Shown here piece after piece: positions 1 to 8,516 of a stretch of 26,917 bases of DNA. The notes under the pieces were generated by a model. That model saw only the letters and a program-made list of their open reading frames with translations. It was not told the origin of the DNA and did no database searches. This stretch comes from JANMEB01 sp041740495. Lineage in GTDB: Bacteria; Planctomycetota; Planctomycetia; Pirellulales; Pirellulaceae. Both the position numbers and the translations under genes were made by a program. The number at the start of each line of letters is the position of its first letter. The stretch's first letter is position 1. The stretch is taken from the NCBI GenBank assembly GCA_041740495.1, contig JBGSLW010000156.1:1-26917 (forward strand), written 5' to 3'.

Positions 1-885
1 ACCGGGGCCGCGCTGGCTGGCGCTGCGCTGGCCCTCGCTGCGCTGGCAAGTGCCGTTTTGGCAACCGGCTGCCGAAGCGTTCCTACGGCGGCACTCCCCG
101 ACCGAATCGTTCCCTCCAATCACCGCGACTGGCAACCGATGTTTCGCATCCTGCCCCACGCAGAGTTTGACGGGGAACAGGTCACCGTGCACGACGTTCG
201 CAATTTTCAGTATCTGACGGAAAACGACTACCTGGTGAAGTACTACGATCGCAGTTTCCAACTCAGCGACATCCAGTCGGTCGACTTCATCACGGTCCCT
301 TTCCAAGGCATGGAGACGATCGCGCACACGATGCTGAGCTTTGGCTTGAACGACGGCAGCTATCTAGGAGTCTCTGTCGAAGTTCGGATGGAAAAGGGGG
401 AGCACTATTCCACCTCGTTGGGCGTCAGCAACCAATTTGAGATCACATACGTCGTCGCCGACGAGCGCGATATCATCCGCCTGCGAACTCGTTATCGCGA
501 CGCAGAAGTCTATGTCTATCCATCCACGGCCACGCCCGAGGCCTCACAACAGTTGTTCGTGGATATGATGCGGCGGGTCAATGAGTTATACGAGCAACCG
601 GAGTTCTACGACACGCTGCGGAACAATTGCACCACCAACCTGGTGCGGCATATCAATCGTGTGTTCCCGCGGCGGATACCACTGGCGTGGCCGGTGCTCT
701 TATCGGGCCATTCCGACCGCTACGCTTACCAACTGGGGCTGCTGGATCAGGCGATTCCGTTTGAAAAGCTTAAAGCAGCCGCCTACGTCAACGACTTAGC
801 TGAAGAATTCTTCGATGCCCCGGACTTCTCGCAGCGGATTCGATCGCGGCGAGCCGACTTGGAAGCGCTGGAGCCATCCTCCTAG
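1..885 (+). CDS. DUF4105 lipoprotein, 5'-truncated by the window edge
   Basis: The reading frame is open from base 1, so the true start lies outside the window. The first visible residues are an Ala/Leu-rich hydrophobic stretch ending in LATGC, which reads as a lipoprotein signal peptide whose Cys (codon at 70-72) would be lipidated. The TTG at 58 is therefore not a convincing start. The body matches the DUF4105 family: a central block beginning RNFQYLTENDY and ending DFITVPF, and the conserved NNCTTN segment near residue 190 (counted from codon 58), whose Cys is a hallmark of the family. The family is periplasmic or envelope-associated and has no settled biochemical role. The stop TAG at 883-885 overlaps the stop of the convergent small gene (CTAG shared), so there is no spacer or terminator. 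The DUF4105 call is firm; the function is unknown. Confidence 0.8.
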   Translation, partial: TGAALAGAALALAALASAVLATGCRSVPTAALPDRIVPSNHRDWQPMFRILPHAEFDGEQVTVHDVRNFQYLTENDYLVKYYDRSFQLSDIQSVDFITVPFQGMETIAHTMLSFGLNDGSYLGVSVEVRMEKGEHYSTSLGVSNQFEITYVVADERDIIRLRTRYRDAEVYVYPSTATPEASQQLFVDMMRRVNELYEQPEFYDTLRNNCTTNLVRHINRVFPRRIPLAWPVLLSGHSDRYAYQLGLLDQAIPFEKLKAAAYVNDLAEEFFDAPDFSQRIRSRRADLEALEPSS

Positions 886-1137
886 CCGTTGAGGACCGAC
901 TCGAGAATTTCCTCGAACTCCCACGTCGTGAAATTCATCTTGGCCCAGGCCGTCGCGCAGAGTCGTTTTTCCACCTCGGCCAATTCTTCGTCGGCGGCCA
1001 TCCTTCGAATCAACTCGCGCAGCAACTCCACCCGGTCGCGTCGGCCGTCCGGCCGTTCAATCTGAACGCCCCATCGAGACTCCAGCCAACGCTGTCTCCA
1101 ACGCGTCGGTCGAGATCCCCCAATCCTCCCCTGGCAT
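882..1137 (-). pseudogene. Small coupled gene with an apparent single frameshift
   Basis: The minus-strand ATG at 1137 lies 2 bp beyond the stop (1142-1140) of the 661-codon gene, as in translational coupling. Its frame reads MPGEDWGISTDALETAL and then stops at 1059-1057. The neighbouring frame is open all the way to the stop at 884-882 and reads LESRWGVQIERPDGRRDRVE, later LRELIRRMAADEELAEVEKR and ending EEILESVLNG. Skipping one base near 1087 joins the two into about 84 residues of helical, charged, protein-like sequence. Either half alone is incomplete. This could be a recent inactivating frameshift, a sequence error, or recoding; the sequence alone cannot decide. The product family is not recognised. 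The stop overlaps the stop of the convergent DUF4105 gene. Confidence 0.55.
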
Positions 1138-1139
1138 CG

Positions 1140-3125
1140 CTAAATCTTGCGAATAAATCGGGCGGCGTAGCTCCGGACCTTCTTTCCGTTCAGGACATGG
1201 ACCTGGCGCAACTGCTGAATCGTTTGCTCGCTGAATTGCCCCAGCGGAATATGGATTAGCCGCCGCCGAAAGTATTTGGCGATTGTCCGCCAGGCGTTCC
1301 CGGGGGGACGCGCCGACAACAGCGCGACATGCCGCTCGGCACTATGAAAACAGGCGGCGGCGATCAAGCGTTCCTCCAACGTTTCCGCGAAATCGAAGCG
1401 TGGGTCGGTCCAGACGTCGCGAATTGGCTTGGGGGGAAACAGAAACATCACCCCGCCGTAACTGGCGAGACAAATCCCGGGTCCCACCGGCTGTTCTCTG
1501 AAGTCGGTCGCGAAGAACGCCAGCGTCGATTCTTCGACGTGCTCGGCATACCAGGTCGATCGCCAGTGGTATTCCCGGGGATCCGCGGGCGAGTCGAACA
1601 GCATGACCGCAGAGTCCAAGCGTCCGCGGTTGGGGGGGAGAACCTTGACGTAGATCGAGCCTTCATACCAATGCCGCAACGTATCGCGTATGTCGATCCC
1701 GTCCTTGACACTCGAAGTGAATTTTTCGGTCTTGGCAAGGTCTTGCCCCAGCAGTTGCCGCGAGCGATCGAAAACGGCAGACCGGAAATTCTCGATTACC
1801 CGATCTTCGGGCGGCCAGCTGCACTGCGCATGGGGGTTCCAAGCTAGTCCCCATTTCTCTCGCTGGCTGGCGTCCGGCCGAGGGGCCAACCGAATCGATC
1901 GCCAGACCTTGGGCGGCCCGGGCAAACGGCAGTACGCCCGCAGACCATCCCCACTTGCGAGCTGCACGTGGTCGATGCCGAATTTGACTTGGGATGCTCC
2001 CTGCCCTGCAGCGAAGGGGTAACGTTTGGCTGTTTCCAAGACGTGCAACGCGTAGCTGTCCCCGGCGACTTGCTTCGCGGCCGTGATGATATCGACCAAT
2101 TGCGGCGTCATCGTCCGCGCCAGCAAAGACAGGTTGCGCACGTATTGGAGGCAGATTTTCAGAAGTTTGGGTGTGATGGTCCGTCCGCGTTCCCCCATTT
2201 CCGTTCGATACGCAGTGCGAGCTTCCAGCAACAGTTCCTTGACTCCGTCGATCGAAAGATTGGCATCGGACTCCAGCGTCTGTCGCGCCAATTCGTACCG
2301 TCCAGTGATGAAGGGCAACTCGCCGAGCATGAAATAGGCCGTATCCGGATGTACGTCTGCCCATTCCACATCGCCGCCAGGTTCCTCGCTCACGCTGGGC
2401 GCAGTGGATTGCCAGAAGGCCTCACGCAACCAGACCCAATCGGACATCGAGCAAGGAAAAAAGATCTGGCGGAAGTCGACGCACAGGTGCTTGAGTTGGA
2501 AGGCCATGTGGGCGATCCGTTGCAGATGGCGCGGGCTGCGCGGCCGCTCGAGCACCGGTAGCATCGCAGCAGCGAATTGTGCCAAAGTCACTGACTTGAG
2601 TGCATACGGATCGGGGTAACCTCGCTCGATGGGCCGAAATCTGGGGCTCTCCTGGCCGATAAAGCGTATTGGAATTCGCTCTTCCTGCGCCAGACGAATC
2701 GCCGCGATCACCGGCTGGCAAGGGTCGATCGGGACGTAGTTGAGCGAGGGGCTGGCACCTCGCCGCCGCGATTTCGCCGACCAATCCGATTCGCGCGCGT
2801 AGGCCACGCTCAACCGTGGCAATTGCGCAACGCCCCGCTCCACCGCCGCCTGAAAACTGGGGGGGAGTGGTACCGCCAGGCAGTCGTGCCGGACCGACAA
2901 CATCAATCGCCGCAACTCCCAGGCGAAGTCGCCGCTGCCATGCACGACGGGTATCGCGTGGATCCGCGGGCCAAGTTTCAAGACGTCATCCATCATGGCG
3001 GCAAGTGCGTAATCGCATGGGACCGAGGAAAAGTGCAGCGTGTTTCGAGTGCGCCGCGAGTTGGCGCGCCCCTCCCGGGGGAATTGGCACGAAGCCCAGG
3101 GCCCGTTGTCGCGCAGCCAAGACAC
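1140..3125 (-). CDS. Conserved hypothetical protein, about 620-661 aa, with N-terminal HGSG motif
   Basis: A long minus-strand frame with good coding character throughout. The N-terminal part contains IHAIPVVHGSGDFA, then DCLAVPLPPSFQ, and later NYVPIDPCQPVIAAIR. This layout loosely recalls TraB/DUF5682-type proteins, where an HG motif near the start is followed by a strand ending in an acidic or polar signature, but the match is weak and I do not assign a function. The C-terminal half is rich in Trp and aromatic residues and has no motif I know. The start is uncertain: GTG at 3125 gives 661 aa, and ATG at 2996 gives 618 aa. Residues just before that ATG (LHFSSVPCDYALAAM) look coding, which favours an upstream start. 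It follows the E2-like gene by 31 bp and is followed at 2 bp by the frameshifted small gene, so all three are probably cotranscribed. Confidence 0.7.
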   Translation of the reverse strand: MSWLRDNGPWASCQFPREGRANSRRTRNTLHFSSVPCDYALAAMMDDVLKLGPRIHAIPVVHGSGDFAWELRRLMLSVRHDCLAVPLPPSFQAAVERGVAQLPRLSVAYARESDWSAKSRRRGASPSLNYVPIDPCQPVIAAIRLAQEERIPIRFIGQESPRFRPIERGYPDPYALKSVTLAQFAAAMLPVLERPRSPRHLQRIAHMAFQLKHLCVDFRQIFFPCSMSDWVWLREAFWQSTAPSVSEEPGGDVEWADVHPDTAYFMLGELPFITGRYELARQTLESDANLSIDGVKELLLEARTAYRTEMGERGRTITPKLLKICLQYVRNLSLLARTMTPQLVDIITAAKQVAGDSYALHVLETAKRYPFAAGQGASQVKFGIDHVQLASGDGLRAYCRLPGPPKVWRSIRLAPRPDASQREKWGLAWNPHAQCSWPPEDRVIENFRSAVFDRSRQLLGQDLAKTEKFTSSVKDGIDIRDTLRHWYEGSIYVKVLPPNRGRLDSAVMLFDSPADPREYHWRSTWYAEHVEESTLAFFATDFREQPVGPGICLASYGGVMFLFPPKPIRDVWTDPRFDFAETLEERLIAAACFHSAERHVALLSARPPGNAWRTIAKYFRRRLIHIPLGQFSEQTIQQLRQVHVLNGKKVRSYAARFIRKI

Positions 3126-3126
3126 T

Positions 3127-3170
3127 AGGCTGCATCGAGATTAGGCGGCATCGAGATCAGGCGGCATCCC
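3127..3170. repeat. 16-bp tandem repeat across the stop codon of the E2-like gene
   Basis: Two full 16-bp units (3127-3142 and 3143-3158) and a partial third (3159-3170) share the core GGCGGCATCGAGAT, with one substitution in the first unit. On the minus strand each unit carries a GATGCNGCC triplet run followed by a TRR stop-like triplet. The E2-like gene's final Asp-Ala-Ala-stop is therefore repeated downstream in other frames. This looks like local slippage duplication after the stop. Confidence 0.75.
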
Positions 3171-3978
3171 ACTGCATCGCGTCCGATTTCATTATCGGCT
3201 CGGATTGTCTGACCGCAACCGCCAGTCGCTGCATCTCCGCCAGAATGGGACCGCGCAGCTGCCGCCCCAGATCATCCATCAAATCCACCGCCGGCTTACC
3301 ATCGATCAACCGGTGGTCGAAGGTCAAAAGCGTGCGGCTTTTCCCTCCGCGGCTGATCGGATCAACCCCCAGTGTCGTGGTGTTCGGCCCCAAATGTACC
3401 GTTCCGTAGGTGTCGCGAAAAGACGAAAGTGTCATGCCAAAGGTCCCCATGTGGCTGGCGGCCTTTCGCACCCAGACATTTCGCATGATCCAATACCCCA
3501 ACCGACGTAGATACCAGGGGCAACGGGCAAATCTCAATTGATGTCGGAACTGCTTGATTTGCTCGATCGGCGCCTCTCGAACTTGATCGTATTGCCGTTG
3601 CAACTCGACCAATGACTTCGATTCCGGCTGCTCAAACCGCGCAAAGAACAAGCATTGCTCGCCCCCCACCACGCGGTTGACCGTCATCATGCAGACATTC
3701 CGATCGTGCTGATAAATATGCGGCCATGGGAACGGAACGTAGATCTGTCGCAACTCCGGATGCCGCTCCGCGATCTGGGCATACGCCTTCATCAAGATCA
3801 CGTTCCAGGCGAGCTTGGGGCTAATTTGCCTGCGCACTTCGGCCAGGGCCCCGATCTCCAAGTCGGACAACAACCCGACCCGCGGCATCTTGGTTGCCAT
3901 TCGCACGATATCACACACCAGGCCTCGGTTCGGGGTCAGCCTTTTGCGGAGACGTCGGGGAAGAACTGTTCTGGCCAT
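3157..3978 (-). CDS. 2-oxoacid dehydrogenase acyltransferase (E2) catalytic-domain protein without lipoyl domain
   Basis: The 273-aa product has the C-terminal signature of the E2/chloramphenicol acetyltransferase fold: DHRLIDG at residues 221-227, which carries the catalytic His and Asp, preceded by a Gly-rich loop (SRGGKSRTLLTF). Earlier blocks (NVILMKAYAQIAERHPELR) fit the N-terminal helices of the catalytic domain. There is no lipoyl domain and no peripheral subunit-binding domain, and the protein is shorter than a normal E2 (about 400-550 aa), so it is unlikely to serve a pyruvate dehydrogenase complex directly. It probably acts as a free acyltransferase of unknown substrate. It lies 102 bp after moaC and 31 bp before the 661-codon gene on the same strand. 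The domain call is confident; the substrate is unknown. Confidence 0.78.
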   Translation of the reverse strand: MARTVLPRRLRKRLTPNRGLVCDIVRMATKMPRVGLLSDLEIGALAEVRRQISPKLAWNVILMKAYAQIAERHPELRQIYVPFPWPHIYQHDRNVCMMTVNRVVGGEQCLFFARFEQPESKSLVELQRQYDQVREAPIEQIKQFRHQLRFARCPWYLRRLGYWIMRNVWVRKAASHMGTFGMTLSSFRDTYGTVHLGPNTTTLGVDPISRGGKSRTLLTFDHRLIDGKPAVDLMDDLGRQLRGPILAEMQRLAVAVRQSEPIMKSDAMQWDAA

Positions 3979-4080
3979 AGCAAATTCCGCGTACGCCTCC
4001 AGCTGACGGTTAGAGATCGCCTGGTGTTCAAGCGGATTCTGACAAGCGTCGGCGGCGAAATCAATCCAAACTCGGAATTG

Positions 4081-4566
<486 letters not shown>

Positions 4567-4587
4567 GCGAAGCAGCGTCCCAGTTTC

Positions 4588-5202
4588 TTATTCGTTGGCC
4601 AAAACGGCCGTTTCAAATTCGACACCACTCAACTCGCGGATCGTGCCGTCCACCTCCAAGGCCCAACCTCCTCCGTCCGCGTTGGGCATCAGCCCCAAGA
4701 TCGTATCCTGCATCGCCGGATCCGACCATTGGCTTGGATCGAGTCCAAAGGCGAGGCGCGTCCCGCGTTGTCGAGCGTCTTCTATTAGAATCGTACTGCG
4801 GCCCGCCTGGATCAACGCGTTCCAGTCCGCGGGACCCTGCCCCTGCTCCTCCAAAGAAACTCGATAGCCGGCCAGCACCGCTTCCATTTGTTGCTGGACT
4901 TCCAAATCGATCTGACCATGCTGCCGAATACGCTCGATCCCCTTGATCCTTCTCGAGATCTTTGATTCCAACTTCGCGGCTGGCGTGGACGATGGAGCGA
5001 TGCTGGTGTTCGCGGGCGTGCGCTCGTTGCCGCGGTCGTTCGGCCCGCATCCGCACGCAACAACCAACCCGACCACCAACCAACCGAATATCCCGTGGGT
5101 CGTGGACGACTTAGAGGCAATTCTCCGACCTTCTCGCCTGCTGCGAGGCAACGGGCAGGGTGAGGGCGCCGATAGGTTTTGGGATAGGCTCTTATTCGGC
5201 AT
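4588..5202 (-). CDS. Small lipoprotein of unknown function
   Basis: The chosen start is ATG at 5202, giving 204 aa. It has an AAGGAAG ribosome-binding site a few bases upstream and overlaps the dus stop by 11 bp, which indicates translational coupling. The N-terminus is unusually long and basic (about 40 residues) before the hydrophobic stretch IFGWLVVGLVVACGCG, whose VVAC resembles a lipobox. A low-complexity Thr/Ser/Pro/Asn spacer follows, then a helical domain with acidic residues (IDLEVQQQMEAVLAGYR) and a C-terminal mixed region ending in FETAVLANE. I recognise no family. It is probably exported and anchored at a membrane. The frame continues upstream to 5337, but that part is a shadow of dus. 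Confidence 0.68.
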   Translation of the reverse strand: MPNKSLSQNLSAPSPCPLPRSRREGRRIASKSSTTHGIFGWLVVGLVVACGCGPNDRGNERTPANTSIAPSSTPAAKLESKISRRIKGIERIRQHGQIDLEVQQQMEAVLAGYRVSLEEQGQGPADWNALIQAGRSTILIEDARQRGTRLAFGLDPSQWSDPAMQDTILGLMPNADGGGWALEVDGTIRELSGVEFETAVLANE

Positions 5203-6328
5203 GACAACTTCCTTGCGCTCGGTGCATTCGCCCATCGGGATGGACCCCCGGAGCGTCGCCGTGGTACCAACGATCCAGGACCGTTTGCCACTCGGCAAAA
5301 CTCTTGACCTGCCCAAAATCCGCACGCACCAATTCATGCTGCGGGTGCAGGATGGAGTATTTGATTCCGAATTTCCGCATCGTCACCCCGGCGCGGTCTG
5401 GTCCGTACAGCTGTTCGGCCAAACGATAATGCCGCAACATGACTTGTTTTTGTTCCGGCAGACGCGGGGGCAACGGAAGCGGAAGCCCGCCGGCCAACGC
5501 TCGGGTCTGCGCAAAAATCCATGGGTTGCCGATCGCACCTCGTGCGACCGTGACTCCATCGACGCCGGTTTGAGCCAGCATGGCCAGACAGTCCTGCGGG
5601 GTGAACAGGTCGCCGCTCCCCAGGATGGTCCGCGTTCCGACATGCTGTTTCACTTCGCGGAGAAAATCCCAGCGACTGCGGCCGACGTAGCGTTGTTCGA
5701 CGGTGCGGCCGTGCAGCGTGACGGCAGCGACACCCGCGGCGAATGCGCCGTCCAGGATCGCGAAGAATCGATCCCGACTCTCCGTGGAATCGTCGATTCC
5801 TCGCCGCATTTTGAGCGTAACCGGAATCTCGGGGGGAACGATGTCGCGCGTCCGCCGTACGATCTCCAAGGCCACGTCGGGTTGACTCAAATGGTACCCG
5901 CCCCGGCACCGTCCCAGAACCTTCTTGACGGGGCAGCCAAAGTTGATGTCGATCACGTCAAACCCCGCCTCGACCAGCTTGCAGGCCCCGGCGGCAAACT
6001 GAGCCGGCTCCGCGCCCATCAGTTGGCCCCCGACGGGATGATCCTCCGCACTCAAATGCAAGAAATGACTTGTGCGCTGTCGTTGTTTGAGCTGCGTCAG
6101 AAACTGATCCAACATCACTTCGCACAATGCGTACGGCGCACCCAATTCGCGCGCAATCAAACGCATGGGCCAATCGCTGTAACCCGACAGCGCTGCCTGC
6201 ACCACGGGAAATCCGATGCGGACAGGCCCAATCGACAAGTCCGCCAACCCTGGATCGGGCTTCAGCGAATACGGGTTATGCGATATGTTTGCAGCGGTTG
6301 TGGGCACGCGAAACGGCACGATCGACAT
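5192..6328 (-). CDS. dus: tRNA-dihydrouridine synthase (Dus family)
   Basis: This FMN-dependent enzyme reduces specific uridines in the tRNA D-loop. From the ATG at 6328 the product is 378 aa, close to family size plus a short N-terminal extension. Motifs: the entry strand VVQAALSGYSDWPMR (about 43-57), the catalytic DINFGCPVKK with Cys132, the TLHGRT segment, and the C-terminal FMN phosphate-binding VARGAIGNPWIF. The usual stretch after the catalytic Cys is altered (LGRCRGGYHL instead of a Lys/Gly-rich loop ending in Ala-Leu), which is typical of divergent members. The frame is open upstream to 6535, but those residues overlap the divergent gene and are low-complexity. The subtype (DusA/B/C) cannot be settled by eye. 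It heads the minus-strand gene string, 36-57 bp from the divergent DUF2726 gene. Confidence 0.9.
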   Translation of the reverse strand: MSIVPFRVPTTAANISHNPYSLKPDPGLADLSIGPVRIGFPVVQAALSGYSDWPMRLIARELGAPYALCEVMLDQFLTQLKQRQRTSHFLHLSAEDHPVGGQLMGAEPAQFAAGACKLVEAGFDVIDINFGCPVKKVLGRCRGGYHLSQPDVALEIVRRTRDIVPPEIPVTLKMRRGIDDSTESRDRFFAILDGAFAAGVAAVTLHGRTVEQRYVGRSRWDFLREVKQHVGTRTILGSGDLFTPQDCLAMLAQTGVDGVTVARGAIGNPWIFAQTRALAGGLPLPLPPRLPEQKQVMLRHYRLAEQLYGPDRAGVTMRKFGIKYSILHPQHELVRADFGQVKSFAEWQTVLDRWYHGDAPGVHPDGRMHRAQGSCHAE

Positions 6329-6385
6329 CGAGTAATACGTACGGCTATCGCCCAGGGTGGGGCTGTGGAACCGAGAAATGCGACT

Positions 6386-6883
6386 ATGGGAAACGCCGAA
6401 TTGTTGGCCGCTGGCGTTTGGACCTACGCCGTTCTGGGCGTCATGCTGGTGGCGGGTTTGATTCTGCTGCGCGCGTTGCTGGTCCCCAGCAACGTCACGT
6501 ATTCGCCGCGAGAACATTTTCTCAACGACGACCAAAAACGATTATATCAGGCCTTGCTCGTGTGGGCCGGAGATCGCTGGGTGATTTTCTGCAAAGTCCC
6601 AGTGATCGAATTGGTCCAGCCGCGGGGCGAGGCGTCGTTTCGCCGCTCTTGGTTCGAATCTCTTTCGCAGCATCAGGTCGACTTTGTGCTATGCGACCCG
6701 CTCTCCACCCGAGTTCGAGTCGCGATCAGCCTGACCAAAGCCAACGACGGTGGCAGCCACGCCTCCTCCGTCTTTGTCGGCGACGTGCTGCGGCGCGCCG
6801 GCCTCCCCTGGCTGGAAGTCGCGATCAAACCGAGATACTCGGCAGACGAAATCCAACGATGGGTCGGTCCCCGGATCAGCTAA
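6386..6883 (+). CDS. DUF2726 membrane-anchored protein
   Basis: The 165-aa product begins MGNAELLAAG, followed by one transmembrane segment (YAVLGVMLVAGLILLRALLV). A soluble domain then shows the DUF2726 pattern: a QKRLYQALL helix, a strand with KVPVIEL, the signature VDFVLCDPLSTRVRVAISL and a DVLRRAGLPWLEV strand near the end. The fold is related to restriction-endonuclease-like or topoisomerase zinc-ribbon-associated domains, but activity is unproven for the family, and the usual acidic residue after the DFVL strand is replaced here by Ser-Leu (AISL). GTG at 6365 is an alternative start. The gene diverges from dus with almost no spacer, and its last 8 bp overlap the end of enolase on the other strand. 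Confidence 0.72.
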   Translation: MGNAELLAAGVWTYAVLGVMLVAGLILLRALLVPSNVTYSPREHFLNDDQKRLYQALLVWAGDRWVIFCKVPVIELVQPRGEASFRRSWFESLSQHQVDFVLCDPLSTRVRVAISLTKANDGGSHASSVFVGDVLRRAGLPWLEVAIKPRYSADEIQRWVGPRIS

Positions 6884-8165
6884 GGTACCCCCGTTTGGCG
6901 AACAATGGACCGCCGTAAATCGCCGCTGCTCCCAGCCGCTGCTCGATCCGCAGAAGCTGGTTGTACTTGGCCATCCGGTCGCTCCGCGAGGCCGATCCGG
7001 TTTTGATCTGCCCCATATTCAGCCCGACCGCCAGATCGGCAATCGTTGCGTCTTCGGTCTCGCCGCTCCGGTGGCTGGAGATGCTGGTGTAGCCGTTTCG
7101 TTTGGCAAGCTGGACCGCATCCATCGTTTCGGTCAATGTGCCGATTTGATTGACCTTCACCAGGATGCTATTGGCAATCCCCCGGTCAATGCCCTCCTGC
7201 AAGCGGCGAGTATTCGTGACAAACAAGTCGTCGCCGACCAGTTGAACCCGCTCGCCCAGTCGTTCGGTGAGTGCCCGCCATCCATCCCAGTCGTCTTCGC
7301 TGCAGCCATCTTCAATGCTACAGATCGGGTAGCGCTCCGCCCATTCGGCCAGAAACCCGACCATTTCCGCCGAGTTCAGTTCGCGGCTGTCGATCGTGTA
7401 GCGCCCGGTCTTGGCGTTGTAAAACTCAGTCGCTGCCACATCCAACGCGATGAAGACCTGCTGGCCGGCGGTGTAGCCGCTTTTATCGATCGCCTCCATG
7501 ATCAAGTCCAACGCCTCGCGGTTGCTTCCCAGATTCGGTGCAAACCCTCCTTCGTCGCCGACCGAGGTCGACAATTTTCGGCTGGCAAGGACCTTCTTGA
7601 GGTGGTGGAAGATTTCACAGCCGCATCGCAACGCTTCACTGAATCGATCAAACCCCAGCGGTACGACCATGAACTCCTGCACGTCGATCGAGTTATCCGC
7701 GTGCTGGCCGCCGTTGACAATGTTCATCATCGGCGCGGGAAGAACCCGAGCCGCTGTTCCGCCCAGGTATCGATACAACGGAAGACCGGAGTACGCCGCG
7801 GCCGCTTTCGCCGCAGCCAACGAAGCCCCTAAGATGGCGTTGGCCCCGAAGTTCTGCTTATTCTCGCTTCCATCTGCTTCGATCATGGCCTGGTCGACGT
7901 TGAACTGGTCGCAGGCCGGCAGCCCCACGATCGCCTCGGCAATCCGTTGATTGACGTTTTCGACCGCCTGCCGGACCCCCTTCCCCAAAAACCGCTGAGG
8001 ATCGCCGTCGCGCAGCTCCCAGGCTTCGTGCGCCCCCGTACTGGCTCCGCTGGGGACCGCCGCCATCGCCTGTGTTCCATCGGCCAAGGTCACTTCGACC
8101 TCGACGGTGGGATTGCCCCGACTGTCCAAAATCTCTCGTCCCATCACTTCGACAATCGTATCCAT
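6876..8165 (-). CDS. eno: Enolase
   Basis: Enolase interconverts 2-phosphoglycerate and phosphoenolpyruvate in glycolysis. The ATG at 8165 starts MDTIVEVMGREILDSRGNPT, the canonical N-terminus, and gives 429 aa, the normal length. Landmarks are SGASTGAHEAWELRD (mobile loop), GGQHADNSIDVQEFM, SIEDGCSEDDWDGW (metal ligand region), DDLFVTNTRRL, the catalytic Lys in ILVKVNQIGT and SHRSGETEDATIADLAVG. The 20 extra in-frame residues upstream are not conserved enolase sequence. It is divergent from ribE across a 351-bp intergenic region and convergent with the DUF2726 gene, with an 8-bp overlap at the stops. Confidence 0.98.
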   Translation of the reverse strand: MDTIVEVMGREILDSRGNPTVEVEVTLADGTQAMAAVPSGASTGAHEAWELRDGDPQRFLGKGVRQAVENVNQRIAEAIVGLPACDQFNVDQAMIEADGSENKQNFGANAILGASLAAAKAAAAYSGLPLYRYLGGTAARVLPAPMMNIVNGGQHADNSIDVQEFMVVPLGFDRFSEALRCGCEIFHHLKKVLASRKLSTSVGDEGGFAPNLGSNREALDLIMEAIDKSGYTAGQQVFIALDVAATEFYNAKTGRYTIDSRELNSAEMVGFLAEWAERYPICSIEDGCSEDDWDGWRALTERLGERVQLVGDDLFVTNTRRLQEGIDRGIANSILVKVNQIGTLTETMDAVQLAKRNGYTSISSHRSGETEDATIADLAVGLNMGQIKTGSASRSDRMAKYNQLLRIEQRLGAAAIYGGPLFAKRGYLS

Positions 8166-8516
8166 AGCGTTCTCGCGAGTTTTACATGTTGATTTCATTC
8201 GGCCCGGATGTCGTTGGCTGTCCAACCGTACGCTTGCGCCACCGGGATGAATCGCGGGGACGGTTCCGACCCAAGTTCTGCCTCATTTTCGGACAACCTG
8301 CGGAATCGGGGAAGGGGTAGCGGAACATGGCGGTTGCGACCAAACGTACATTCGTGTCAACTTGGCTTGTGTGGCACGACGTTTCGTGTTGAGGTCGCAT
8401 GGATCGCGCCGCGCGTTGGAGGATCGGTGATCTTTCAGGAAGACGTGGCGCGGAAGAAGGCGCGACGCGGAGCGTCGCGCCACTCTCGTTTCAAACGGCT
8501 ATTTCGGGTTGATGTG
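8166..8516. other. Divergent intergenic region between eno and ribE
   Basis: This 351-bp stretch holds no convincing gene. It must carry the promoters for eno (minus) and for ribE and its followers (plus), but I could not pick out unambiguous -35/-10 pairs. Near its ribE end it contains a copy of the short GC palindrome described at 8459-8481. The ribE frame is open across the region, but the residues are Arg-rich, shadow-like sequence. Confidence 0.5.
8459..8481. repeat. Dispersed GC palindrome, copy 1
   Basis: The two 10-bp arms GGCGCGACGC and GCGTCGCGCC are a perfect inverted repeat around a GGA loop. The flanks (GAAGAAG before, CACTCT after) are also shared with the copy at 12811-12831 read in the opposite sense. 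It sits 36 bp before the ribE start. Related copies are at 10144-10163, 12811-12831 and 12890-12912, all intergenic. Confidence 0.85.

Noticed and set aside
4943..6385. Long plus-strand frame covering the dus and lipoprotein genes, fused to the DUF2726 gene
   Set aside because: It lies opposite well-supported minus-strand genes and has shadow composition. Only the part from 6386 is real.
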